DNA of 12,959 bases from Saprospiraceae bacterium UBA3362 (GCA_002360455.1 DEQQ01000004.1:1-12959); one strand, 5' to 3'. Shown: positions 1-6,708, counted from the first letter of the stretch. Made by a program: numbers and translations. The notes: a model not told the origin generated them from the letters alone.

Positions 1-1685
1 AGGTAAAGAAAATGCTTGGTTCCAATGCTGTGCCTCTACAGGTTCCTATTGGGGCAGAAGAGCACTTCAAAGGTGTTGTAGATTTAATTACCAATAAAGC
101 CATTATTTGGGATGAGGCTTCAAAAGGAATGACCTATACAGAAATTCCAATTCCTGCCGACATTCAAGACACTGTACAAGAATATCGTCAAAAATTGATA
201 GAGAACATCGCTGAGTATGATGATGATCTAATGATGAAATTTTTTGACAACCCTGATTCAATCACAGAAGAAGAAATGATCAATGCTATCCGTGCAGCCG
301 TGTGCGATATGAAATTCGTACCGATGATGTGTGGGTCTGCATTTAAGAATAAAGGAGTTCAAGCCGTATTGGATGCAGTATGTGCTTTCTTACCGTCCCC
401 ATTGGATGGAGAAGCCGTAAAAGGAACAGATCCTAAGACCGATGCGGAGTTAATTAGAAAGTCAAGTGTTGATGAGCCTTTCTCAGCATTAGCATTTAAA
501 GTTGCTACCGATCCCTTTGTTGGTCGATTGGTATTTATCAGAGTTTATTCAGGGAAACTTGATGCTGGATCTTATGTATTGAAAGTAAGATCAGAGAAGG
601 AAAAATTGTCAATGGAGAAGGAGCGTATCTCAAGACTTTTCTTGATGCACGCCAATGACAGAAAGGCTATTGACTACGTTGAGGCTGGAGATATTGCTGC
701 TGCCGTGGGATTCAAAGATATAAAGACTGGGGACACACTTTGTGATGAAAGCAATCCTATTATTTTGGAAGCAATGGTATTCCCTGAGCCTGTAATTTCT
801 ATTGCCATTGAGCCTAAAACACAAAAAGATCAAGATAAATTGGGAATGTCTTTGGCAAAATTGGCCGAAGAAGATCCAACGTTCCGTGTGATGACTGATG
901 AAAATACAGGTCAGACCATCATAAGTGGAATGGGTGAGCTTCACTTGGAAATTCTGGTAGATCGTCTTAAAAGAGAATTCAACGTAGAATGTAACCAAGG
1001 AGCTCCACAGGTAAATTATAAAGAATCATTGACTCAGACTATTTCTCATCGCGAGAGATTGAAGAAGCAGACGGGTGGATCCGGATTGTTTGCAGATATG
1101 GAATTTGAGATAGGTCCGGCAGACGATTCCTTTTTAGAAAGTGAAGAATTCAAAAATGGAAAAACAAGAATGCAATTTGTTTGGGACATTTTTGGAGGAG
1201 CTATAGATAAATCTTATATGCCGGCAATAGTAAAAGGCTTTGAATCTATGATGAATCAAGGAGTTTTAGCCGGTTATAATATAGAAAACATGAAGATTAG
1301 AGTAGTGGACGGATCAATGCATGCCGTTGACTCTAAGCCTCAAGCTTTTGAACTTTGTGCTAAGGATGGTTTCAGAGAAGCTGCTCCTAAGACTAAGCCT
1401 CAGATTCTTGAGCCAATCATGAAGTTGGAGGTGATTACTCCGGAAGATTATGTTGGACCTGTTATTGGTGACCTTAACAGAAGAAGAGGTTTGCCAAAAG
1501 GGCAGGAAGCAAGAATGGGAGGTGCAGTGGCAATCCAAGCAGACGTGCCACTTTCTGAAATGTTTGGTTATGTAACTCAGTTAAGAACCATTACCTCAGG
1601 AAGAGCAAGCTCAACTATGGAGTTTTCTCATTATGCGCCTGTTCCAAAAAACATAGCAGATGATGTAATCGCAAAATCAAAGTAA
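1..1685 (+). CDS. fusA: Elongation factor G, 3' part (5' end outside window)
   Basis: EF-G is the translational GTPase that drives tRNA-mRNA translocation on the ribosome. The reading frame is open at the left edge (first full codon at base 3) and ends with TAA at 1683-1685. The sequence resumes just after where the G4 NKxD motif lies in E. coli EF-G, so about 160 N-terminal residues (P-loop, switches) are missing. Visible landmarks: the PLQVPIGAEEHFKGVVDL segment at the start of the G' insert; the G5 motif CGSAFKNKG around 327-353; domain II from about 471; domain IV from about 1000; the domain IV tip DGSMHAVDS, with its His codon at 1320-1322 matching the translocation-critical E. coli His583; and the domain V stretch EPIMKLEV...VIGDLNRRRG from about 1410. 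The next gene is rpsJ, with no tuf between, as in Bacteroidota. Identity is certain from family knowledge; the canonical EF-G role is inferred from its place in the str-S10 cluster. Confidence 0.98.
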   Translation, partial: VKKMLGSNAVPLQVPIGAEEHFKGVVDLITNKAIIWDEASKGMTYTEIPIPADIQDTVQEYRQKLIENIAEYDDDLMMKFFDNPDSITEEEMINAIRAAVCDMKFVPMMCGSAFKNKGVQAVLDAVCAFLPSPLDGEAVKGTDPKTDAELIRKSSVDEPFSALAFKVATDPFVGRLVFIRVYSGKLDAGSYVLKVRSEKEKLSMEKERISRLFLMHANDRKAIDYVEAGDIAAAVGFKDIKTGDTLCDESNPIILEAMVFPEPVISIAIEPKTQKDQDKLGMSLAKLAEEDPTFRVMTDENTGQTIISGMGELHLEILVDRLKREFNVECNQGAPQVNYKESLTQTISHRERLKKQTGGSGLFADMEFEIGPADDSFLESEEFKNGKTRMQFVWDIFGGAIDKSYMPAIVKGFESMMNQGVLAGYNIENMKIRVVDGSMHAVDSKPQAFELCAKDGFREAAPKTKPQILEPIMKLEVITPEDYVGPVIGDLNRRRGLPKGQEARMGGAVAIQADVPLSEMFGYVTQLRTITSGRASSTMEFSHYAPVPKNIADDVIAKSK

Positions 1686-1712
1686 AACACAGTATTTAAA
1701 AATTAAATAGGC

Positions 1713-2021
1713 ATGAATCAAAAAATTCGGATAAAACTTCGCTCTTATGACCATAATTTAGTGGACAAAAGCACGGAGAAAATCGTAAAAACTGTACGCA
1801 ATTCAGGTGCAGTTGTAGCTGGTCCGATTCCGCTGCCAACAGAGAAAGAAATATTCACAGTCTTGCGCTCTCCGCATGTGAATAAAAAAGCTCGTGAGCA
1901 GTTTCAACTTCGGACCCACAAAAGGTTAATCGAGATTTACACACCTACTCCTAAAACAGTAGATGCATTGTCAAAACTCGAATTACCAAGTGGTGTGGAC
2001 ATTCAAGTGAAGTTGTCCTAA
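1713..2021 (+). CDS. rpsJ: 30S ribosomal protein S10 (uS10)
   Basis: This is a small-subunit head protein which, in characterised bacteria, also pairs with NusB in transcription antitermination. The 102 residues match the family length (E. coli 103). Seen in the sequence: the N-terminal KIRIKLRSYDH strand, the family signature ending AGPIPLPT at residues 36-43, and the conserved long-loop segment with SPHVNKKAREQF and RTHKRLIEI at about 53-75. The start is the ATG 27 bases after the fusA stop; the upstream sequence is A/T-rich with no Shine-Dalgarno. It is the first gene of the S10 block and is separated from rplC by the longest gap in the window, which contains a strong potential RNA hairpin. 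Confidence 0.98.
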   Translation: MNQKIRIKLRSYDHNLVDKSTEKIVKTVRNSGAVVAGPIPLPTEKEIFTVLRSPHVNKKAREQFQLRTHKRLIEIYTPTPKTVDALSKLELPSGVDIQVKLS

Positions 2022-2048
2022 ATTTTTTGATTCAATATTTTATTCAAC

Positions 2049-2085
2049 ATTGAGCTGTTCGGGACTTTGTCCTGAATAGTTTGAT
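2049..2085 (+). promoter_or_regulatory. Long RNA hairpin in the rpsJ-rplC gap, candidate cis-regulatory element
   Basis: Bases 2049-2065 can pair with 2069-2085 around a 3-base loop (TTT, 2066-2068), giving 17 consecutive pairs with no bulge or mismatch when G-U is allowed. Twelve pairs are Watson-Crick and five are G-U (51-83, 52-82, 54-80, 57-77 and 61-73, last two digits of each position). The core GGGAC/GTCCT lies next to the loop. On the opposite strand the five wobbles would become A-C mismatches, so the fold suits only a + strand transcript. It is followed by TTAAC and an A run, not a T run, so it is not an intrinsic terminator. It ends 22 bases before the GTG start of rplC. Possible roles are autogenous control of the S10 block, transcript processing or 3'-end protection. 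The pairing is seen; any function is inferred. Confidence 0.55.
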
Positions 2086-2107
2086 TTAACAAAAAAATTC
2101 GCGTATC

Positions 2108-2731
2108 GTGAACGGAATTATTGGAACTAAAGTCGGAATGACAAGTATCTATTCTGCCGATGGCAAATATATAGCTTGTACAGTTGTGGAGGCTTCTCCC
2201 AATGTAGTCACTCAGGTAAAGTCTGATGACAGTGACGGATATAATGCTTTACAATTATCTTATGGCGATGCAAAAACAAAGTCAGCCAATAAAGCAATCA
2301 CTGGACATTACCAAGCAGCAAATACTACACCTAAGAAAAAATCTTTGGAGTTTAGAGATACCGCTATAATGAAGCAATTGGGCGAAACGGTTTCTATCAG
2401 TGATATTTTCAATGAAGGAGATACTGTACACGCGTCAGGAGTTAGTAAAGGAAAAGGATTTCAGGGTGTTATCAAGCGACATGGATTTGGTGGAGTTCAA
2501 AACTCAACCCACGGTCAGCACAACAGATTAAGAGCACCGGGATCTATTGGAGCCTCTTCATACCCATCTAAAGTTGTAAAAGGTCTTAGAATGGCAGGTC
2601 AGTGTGGAGGAAATCAAGTAAAAGTAAAAAACCTTAAAGTAGCTAAAATTGTAGCGGATAAAAACCTTATATTAATCAAAGGAGCAATTCCGGGACATAA
2701 CGGTTCTATTGTTGTCATTGAAAAAAAATAA
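2108..2731 (+). CDS. rplC: 50S ribosomal protein L3 (uL3), GTG start
   Basis: L3 is an early 23S rRNA-binding assembly protein with an extension reaching near the peptidyl transferase centre. It has 207 residues (E. coli 209). It shows the N-terminal GIIGTKVGMTSI motif, the GVSKGKGFQG segment at about 111-120 and the central-loop PGSIG at 144-148 followed by GLRMAGQ at 159-165. After PGSIG it reads ASS, where E. coli has QNQ including the methylated Gln150, so that PrmB-type modification site is absent. The start must be GTG at 2108: the frame has a stop at 2087-2089, and the codons between include no ATG, GTG or TTG. It follows the 86-base gap with the hairpin and is separated from rplD by 6 bases. 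Confidence 0.98.
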   Translation: MNGIIGTKVGMTSIYSADGKYIACTVVEASPNVVTQVKSDDSDGYNALQLSYGDAKTKSANKAITGHYQAANTTPKKKSLEFRDTAIMKQLGETVSISDIFNEGDTVHASGVSKGKGFQGVIKRHGFGGVQNSTHGQHNRLRAPGSIGASSYPSKVVKGLRMAGQCGGNQVKVKNLKVAKIVADKNLILIKGAIPGHNGSIVVIEKK

Positions 2732-2737
2732 AAGAAC

Positions 2738-3364
2738 ATGAACGTAGAAATTTTGAATATTAAAGGTCAAAGCACAGGCAGAAACATAGAATTGCCTGCA
2801 GAAATTTTTGGAGTCACTCCCAATGAGCATGTTCTTTATTTGTCCGTTAAGGAATATTTGGCAAATCAAAGACAGGGTACACATGATTCTACAGAACGTG
2901 GAGACGTGTCAAGATCTACAAGAAAGATCAAAAGACAAAAAGGAACAGGAGGAGCTCGTGCAGGATCATTGAAGAATCCAGTGTTCAAAGGTGGAGGTCG
3001 TGCATTTGGTCCGCATCCAAGAGATTATTCTCAGAAATTAAATAAAAAAGTAAAAGTATTGGCTAGAAAGTCTGCTTTATCGCAGATGGCCGCAGCGAAT
3101 AACATTATTGTAATTGAAGATTTTAAGTTAGATTCTCCAAAAACAAAGGAGTTTCATAACATCGTGAAGAATCTTAATTTGGCAGACTCAAAATCTTTGT
3201 TTGTTACGCCATCATACAATGAAACTGTTTATTTGTCAGGAAGAAACTTACCAAAGACTTCATTGCAAGTAGCCAAAGACTTGAATGCTTATGATATATT
3301 GAATGCTAGAAAAATTGTATTGACAGAATCTAGTATAAATCAAATTGTTTCAACATTAAGTTAA
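2738..3364 (+). CDS. rplD: 50S ribosomal protein L4 (uL4)
   Basis: L4 binds 23S rRNA domain I and sends a loop into the exit tunnel; in E. coli it also represses its own S10 operon. The 208 residues fit the family (E. coli 201). The tunnel-loop signature is clear at about 45-97: RQGTHDSTERGDVSRS, then RKIKRQKGTGGARAGS, then GGGRAFGPHPRDY. The C-terminal half holds the globular-domain pattern NIIVIEDFKLDSPKTKEF. ATG is 6 bases after the rplC stop. An A8 run at 2721-2728 lies at the end of rplC just upstream. L4-mediated control is established for gammaproteobacteria, and nothing in this window proves it here, though L4 is one candidate ligand for the hairpin before rplC. Confidence 0.98.
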   Translation: MNVEILNIKGQSTGRNIELPAEIFGVTPNEHVLYLSVKEYLANQRQGTHDSTERGDVSRSTRKIKRQKGTGGARAGSLKNPVFKGGGRAFGPHPRDYSQKLNKKVKVLARKSALSQMAAANNIIVIEDFKLDSPKTKEFHNIVKNLNLADSKSLFVTPSYNETVYLSGRNLPKTSLQVAKDLNAYDILNARKIVLTESSINQIVSTLS

Positions 3365-3376
3365 TCAAGATTGAAT

Positions 3377-3676
3377 ATGAGCAAGCAAATCATAATAAAA
3401 CCGGTAATTACAGAAAAAGCAGAGAAGCTTTCTACAGCAAGAAATACCTATACTTTCTTTGTTGATAAAGCTGCAAATAAAATTGAGATCAAGAAATCTA
3501 TAGAACGTATTTATAGCGTGACAGTAGAATCTGTAAATACCTCAATTAAGCCGGGAAAATTGAAATCAAGAAATACAAAAACGGGAGTGATAACAGGTCA
3601 AACATCGTCAAAAAAGAAGGCTTATGTTACCCTTGCTTCCGGAGATCAAATTAATATTTTTGGAGATAACGAATAA
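3377..3676 (+). CDS. rplW: 50S ribosomal protein L23 (uL23)
   Basis: L23 sits at the polypeptide exit and, in studied bacteria, is the docking site for trigger factor and SRP. The 99-residue product shows the usual opening IIIKPVITEKAEKLS, the strand NTYTFFVDKAANKIEIKKSIE at about 23-43, and the KPGK loop (58-61) leading into the basic segment before the last strands. The ATG at 3377 (MSKQII...) is preferred over an in-frame TTG two codons upstream at 3371, because the family normally starts a few residues before the I-x-PVITEK motif and ATG starts dominate here. It lies 12 bases after rplD and 11 before rplB. Confidence 0.97.
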   Translation: MSKQIIIKPVITEKAEKLSTARNTYTFFVDKAANKIEIKKSIERIYSVTVESVNTSIKPGKLKSRNTKTGVITGQTSSKKKAYVTLASGDQINIFGDNE

Positions 3677-3687
3677 TTCGATTCATC

Positions 3688-4524
3688 ATGCCAGTAAAAA
3701 AATTAAATCCCATTACACCCGGTACTCGATTCAGAGTAGCCAATACGTTTGAGGAAATTACTCATTCTAAGCCTGAGCGTTCTTTGGTAGAAGGCAAAAG
3801 CTCTACCGGTGGTAGAAATAATCAAGGAAGAAGAACCACAAGATATCGTGGTGGCGGTCACAAAAAGTTATATCGTAAGATTGACTTCGATCGTAAAAAA
3901 GATGGAATTCCGGCAACTGTTGCATCCATAGAATACGATCCAAACAGAACCGCCTTCATCGCTTTGTTGAATTATGCAGATGGTGAAAAGAGATATATTA
4001 TCGCTCCACAAGGATTGAAAGTAGGTACAAAAGTGGTCTCAGGTCCGGGTTCTGCACCGGAGATAGGCAATTGCCTTCCTCTTGCAGAGGTTCCGCTTGG
4101 AGCTAATATCCACTCCATAGAGTTGCATCCACAACAAGGTGCTGCTTTGGTAAGAAGTGCAGGAACAGCAGCTGTTATGATGGGCAAAGAAGATCGATAT
4201 GCTGTAATTAAAATGCCTTCAGGAGAAATCAGAAGAATTTTGAGCGCTTGCAGAGCAACAATAGGCTCTACTTCAAATCCTGATCATTCACTTGAGTCGG
4301 TTGGAAAAGCGGGTAGATATCGTTGGATGGGATTCAAACCTCGCAACCGAGGGGTTGCGATGAACCCTGTAGATCACCCGATGGGAGGAGGAGAAGGACG
4401 TGCATCCGGTGGACACCCAATGTCTCGTACAGGGGTTTATGCCAAAGGGTACAAAACTCGCTCGCCTAAGAAGCAATCAGACAATCTGATCATTTCAAAA
4501 CGTAAAACAAACACGAATTCTTAA
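3688..4524 (+). CDS. rplB: 50S ribosomal protein L2 (uL2)
   Basis: L2 is among the most conserved large-subunit proteins and is needed for subunit joining and peptidyl transferase function. The 278 residues compare with 273 in E. coli. Motifs: SSTGGRNNQGRRTTRYRGGGHKK at 38-60, the DGIPATV and EYDPNRTA strands, then RSAGTAA at 156-162, and AMNPVDHPMGGGEGR at 224-238. His230 corresponds to E. coli His229 (numbered without Met), the residue tied to peptidyl transfer; the second His of the E. coli HPH is Met232 here, a form I associate with Bacteroidota L2. The C-terminal tail is basic (TRSPKKQSDNLIISKRK). Codons around 4341-4360 form a perfect short inverted repeat, listed separately. Confidence 0.98.
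   Translation: MPVKKLNPITPGTRFRVANTFEEITHSKPERSLVEGKSSTGGRNNQGRRTTRYRGGGHKKLYRKIDFDRKKDGIPATVASIEYDPNRTAFIALLNYADGEKRYIIAPQGLKVGTKVVSGPGSAPEIGNCLPLAEVPLGANIHSIELHPQQGAALVRSAGTAAVMMGKEDRYAVIKMPSGEIRRILSACRATIGSTSNPDHSLESVGKAGRYRWMGFKPRNRGVAMNPVDHPMGGGEGRASGGHPMSRTGVYAKGYKTRSPKKQSDNLIISKRKTNTNS
4341..4360 (+). repeat. Perfect 8-bp inverted repeat with 4-base loop inside rplB
   Basis: TCGCAACC (4341-4348) is exactly complementary to GGTTGCGA (4353-4360), with GAGG as the loop. It falls in codons for Arg219 to Ala224 of L2, just before the NPVDHP motif. Codons such as CGC, GGG and GCG are unusual against the AGA, GGA/GGT and GCT/GCA preference of surrounding genes, so the hairpin is not an automatic result of local composition. 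There is no T run after it. It may be chance in a coding region. Confidence 0.35.
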
Positions 4525-4544
4525 ACATAACTGATAAGTAAATC

Positions 4545-4808
4545 ATGGCAAGATCGATTAAGAAAGGACCGTATGTTCACCATAAATTGTTGGAGAAAGT
4601 GCAGAAAGCAAAAGGCTCCGGCAAAAAATCAGTCATCAAAACTTGGAGCAGAGCTTCAATGATTATTCCTGATATGGTGGGTGAAACAATTGCAGTACAT
4701 AACGGGAAATCATTTATTCCGGTTTATGTTTCAGAAAACATGGTGGGTCATAAATTGGGAGAATTTTCTCCTACTAGAACATTTAAAGGTCATTCCGGAA
4801 ATCGATAA
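4545..4808 (+). CDS. rpsS: 30S ribosomal protein S19 (uS19)
   Basis: S19 forms a complex with S13 in the 30S head and contacts 16S rRNA and A-site tRNA through its C-terminal tail. The product has 87 residues (E. coli 92), the difference being a slightly shorter C-terminus. It begins MARSIKKGPYVHHKLLEKV and carries the family signature from about residue 49 to 74, including IAVHNGKSFIPVYV and MVGHKLGEFSPTRTFKGH. The ATG is 20 bases after rplB. The partner S13 gene is not in the window. Confidence 0.98.
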   Translation: MARSIKKGPYVHHKLLEKVQKAKGSGKKSVIKTWSRASMIIPDMVGETIAVHNGKSFIPVYVSENMVGHKLGEFSPTRTFKGHSGNR

Positions 4809-4828
4809 TAGATTATAACAAGAAAAAC

Positions 4829-5179
4829 ATGGAAGCAGTAGCGAAACTTAGAAATTGTCCAATGTCACCACGTAAAATGCGATTGGTGGTGGATCTTATC
4901 CGTGGCAAAGATGTAACTAAAGCTTTGCATATTTTGAAATTTACAAAGAAGGAAGCATCAGTTTGGCTTGAAAAACTTCTTTTGTCTGCCATCAATAACT
5001 GGGAGCAAAAACATGGAGAAGGTCAGGCTGATAAACAACAATTAGTTGTTAAAACAGCCTTTGTGGATGGTGGAACAGTTATCAAAAGATTTCAACCGGC
5101 ACCACATGGTAGAGCGCATAGAATTAGAAAACGCAGAAACCATGTAACTCTTGTAGTATCTGCTACAAATCAAAATTAA
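4829..5179 (+). CDS. rplV: 50S ribosomal protein L22 (uL22)
   Basis: L22 contacts all domains of 23S rRNA, and its beta-hairpin lines the exit tunnel near the macrolide site. The 116 residues (E. coli 110) show the N-terminal CPMSPRKMRLVVDLIRGKDV helix region at about 10-29, and the C-terminal hairpin and strand FVDGGTVIKRFQPAPHGRAHRIRKR at 78-102. I see no insertion or deletion in the tunnel hairpin of the kind linked to macrolide resistance, judging by eye only. The ATG lies 20 bases after rpsS, in A-rich sequence. Confidence 0.98.
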   Translation: MEAVAKLRNCPMSPRKMRLVVDLIRGKDVTKALHILKFTKKEASVWLEKLLLSAINNWEQKHGEGQADKQQLVVKTAFVDGGTVIKRFQPAPHGRAHRIRKRRNHVTLVVSATNQN

Positions 5180-5212
5180 ACAGCAATAAAAAACTTATAA
5201 ATTCATAGTTGA

Positions 5213-5989
5213 ATGGGTCAAAAAGCAAATCCAATAGGCAACAGACTGGGCATCATCAGAGGTTGGGAATCCAACTGGTTTGGTGGTAAAAATATGGCTC
5301 AAAAAGTAGTTGAAGATGAGAAAATCAGAAACTATCTTAATGAACGTATCCCAAAAGGTGGTGTAGCGCATATCGTGATCGAAAGAACACTTAAGCGTAT
5401 CACTGTGTCTATACAAACTTCCAGACCGGGAATTATCATCGGTAAAGGAGGTACTGAGGTGGATCGCATAAAAGAAGAACTCAAGAAACTTTCTTCTCAA
5501 GATGTCCAAATCAATATTTTGGAAATCCGCAAACCGGAATTGGATGCTGCAATCGTAGGAGAGTCCATTGCGAAGCAAATTGAGTCGAGGATTAACTATA
5601 GAAGAGCAATCAAAGCAGCAATTCAATCTACTATAAGAGCCGGTGCAGAAGGGATAAAAGTGCGTATTTCAGGAAGATTGAATGGGGCTGAGATGGCTCG
5701 TTCAGAAGAATACAAAGAAGGAAGAATTCCTCTTCATACATTCAGAGCAGATATAGATTATTCAATCAAAGAAGCTTTGACCGTTTATGGTAAAATTGGA
5801 ATCAAAGTGTGGTTGTGCAAAGGGGAAGTATTGGTTAAGAGAGACCTATCTCCTTTGGTAGGTGCGGTCAAGAAAGATTTGAAGTCTAAAGGAAGAGGTT
5901 ATGAAGGAGGAAATGATCGTGGAGACCGAGGCGGAGATCGCAGAAGAGATTCACGTGACGGGGGCGATCGTAGAGATAGAAGAAGATAA
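5213..5989 (+). CDS. rpsC: 30S ribosomal protein S3 (uS3) with Arg/Asp/Gly tail
   Basis: S3 lies at the mRNA entry pore of the 30S subunit and contributes to mRNA helicase activity. It has 258 residues (E. coli 233). The type II KH domain carries the G-x-x-G loop GKGG at 77-80. Arg130, Arg131 and Lys134 match the E. coli helicase residues R131, R132 and K135. The C-terminal domain contains GAEMARSEEYKEGRIPLHTFRADIDY at about 158-183. The odd part is the tail: residues 235-258 contain only Arg (11), Asp (7), Gly (5) and one Ser, after a short KSKGRGYEGGN linker. It is a low-complexity, mixed-charge, probably disordered extension at the solvent side. Start ATG at 5213 with MGQKANPIGNRLG is canonical. 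Confidence 0.98.
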   Translation: MGQKANPIGNRLGIIRGWESNWFGGKNMAQKVVEDEKIRNYLNERIPKGGVAHIVIERTLKRITVSIQTSRPGIIIGKGGTEVDRIKEELKKLSSQDVQINILEIRKPELDAAIVGESIAKQIESRINYRRAIKAAIQSTIRAGAEGIKVRISGRLNGAEMARSEEYKEGRIPLHTFRADIDYSIKEALTVYGKIGIKVWLCKGEVLVKRDLSPLVGAVKKDLKSKGRGYEGGNDRGDRGGDRRRDSRDGGDRRDRRR

Positions 5990-6011
5990 GCCTTATATTA
6001 AAAAATATTTG

Positions 6012-6019
6012 TAATTTTG
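6012..6019 (+). promoter_or_regulatory. Possible Bacteroidota-type -7 box upstream of rplP
   Basis: TAATTTTG followed by C matches the TAnnTTTG -7 consensus used by the Bacteroidota primary sigma factor. It lies in the second longest gap (5990-6052), 33 bases before the rplP ATG, which suits a short leader. No good TTG/TTTG -33 box is seen about 20 bases upstream, so the call is weak. The hexamer TTTTGC occurs at 6015-6020 and again at 6026-6031. Confidence 0.35.
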
Positions 6020-6052
6020 CAGCTCTTTTGCTAAAAACAAGAAAAAAAGATT

Positions 6053-6481
6053 ATGTTACAGCCAAAGCGACTTAAATATAGAAAGCAACAAAAAGGCCGA
6101 AATAAAGGACTTGCACATCGAGGAAGTACTATTGCTTTTGGAACATATGGACTTAAAGCAGTGACTTCAGGACGTTTAACCAATCGTCAAATCGAAGCTG
6201 CCAGGGTTGCCATGACCAGACATATGAAACGTGAAGGAAACGTTTGGATCAGAATATTCCCTGATAAACCGATCACCGCCAAACCTGCGGAGGTGCGTAT
6301 GGGTAAAGGAAAGGGAGCTTTAGATCATTATGTAGCGGTCATCAAGCCGGGAGTTATCATGTTCGAAATTGAAGGCATTCCGTATAAAACAGCAGAAGAA
6401 GCATTCAATTTGGCTGCTCAAAAACTGCCTATTATGACTAAGGTAGTAGTTAGAAGAGAATTTCAATCAGCTGTACAATAA
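6053..6481 (+). CDS. rplP: 50S ribosomal protein L16 (uL16)
   Basis: L16 is a late-assembling large-subunit protein near the A site that organises 23S rRNA helices for tRNA accommodation. The product has 142 residues (E. coli 136). It opens with MLQPKRLKYRKQQKGRNKGLA and contains GLKAVTSGRLTNRQIEAARVA at about 33-53, IRIFPDKPITAKPAEVRMGKGKG at 66-88 and the C-terminal AEEAFNLAAQKLPI helix. Arg82 in RMGKGKG corresponds to E. coli Arg81, the site hydroxylated by YcfD in that organism; the residue is kept here, but whether it is modified cannot be told. It starts the L16-L29-S17-L14 run after a 63-base gap holding a possible promoter. Confidence 0.98.
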   Translation: MLQPKRLKYRKQQKGRNKGLAHRGSTIAFGTYGLKAVTSGRLTNRQIEAARVAMTRHMKREGNVWIRIFPDKPITAKPAEVRMGKGKGALDHYVAVIKPGVIMFEIEGIPYKTAEEAFNLAAQKLPIMTKVVVRREFQSAVQ

Positions 6482-6492
6482 GTATTAGAATT

Positions 6493-6708
6493 ATGGCACA
6501 AAAAAAATATAGCGAATTCAGTAAATCCAATGTTGAGACTCTTAAGAACGATTTGAGAGAAGCTCAAGCACGGTTAGAGTCATCCAAATTGGAGCACAAC
6601 ATAAAAGGATTGCAGAATCCAACAGAGTTGAGAATGATGAGAAGAGAAATTGCTCGCATTCAAACTGCTTTGCGTTCAAATGAATTAAGTCAATTAACTG
6701 CAAAATAA
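6493..6708 (+). CDS. rpmC: 50S ribosomal protein L29 (uL29)
   Basis: L29 is a small helical protein at the tunnel exit, next to L23. It has 71 residues (E. coli 63). The pattern is the expected two-helix hairpin: an N-terminal helix with NVETLKNDLREAQARLESSKLEHNIKGL, then QNPTELRMMRREIARIQTAL, where N-P-x-x-x-R-x-x-R-R-x-I-A-R-I-x-T is the family signature. Slightly extended ends (MAQKKYSEFSKS and LRSNELSQLTAK) explain the extra length. ATG 11 bases after rplP. Confidence 0.97.
   Translation: MAQKKYSEFSKSNVETLKNDLREAQARLESSKLEHNIKGLQNPTELRMMRREIARIQTALRSNELSQLTAK

Noticed and set aside
2077..2084. TAGTTTGA as a -7 promoter box before rplC
   Set aside because: It is one base short of TAnnTTTG, lies within the stem, and has no TTTG at the needed upstream distance.
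2049..2100. The rpsJ-rplC hairpin as an intrinsic terminator
   Set aside because: On the + strand the stem is followed by TTAAC and an A run, not by T residues. On the - strand the five G-U pairs become A-C mismatches and no gene on that strand needs a terminator.
3371..3376. TTG start for rplW two codons upstream of the ATG
   Set aside because: The ATG at 3377 gives the standard L23 N-terminus; all clear starts but rplC are ATG.
5195..5626. 143-codon antisense open frame opposite rpsC
   Set aside because: It lies fully opposite a conserved gene, its translation resembles no family I recognise, and its composition is that of a shadow frame. The other antisense frames in the window were rejected for the same reason.
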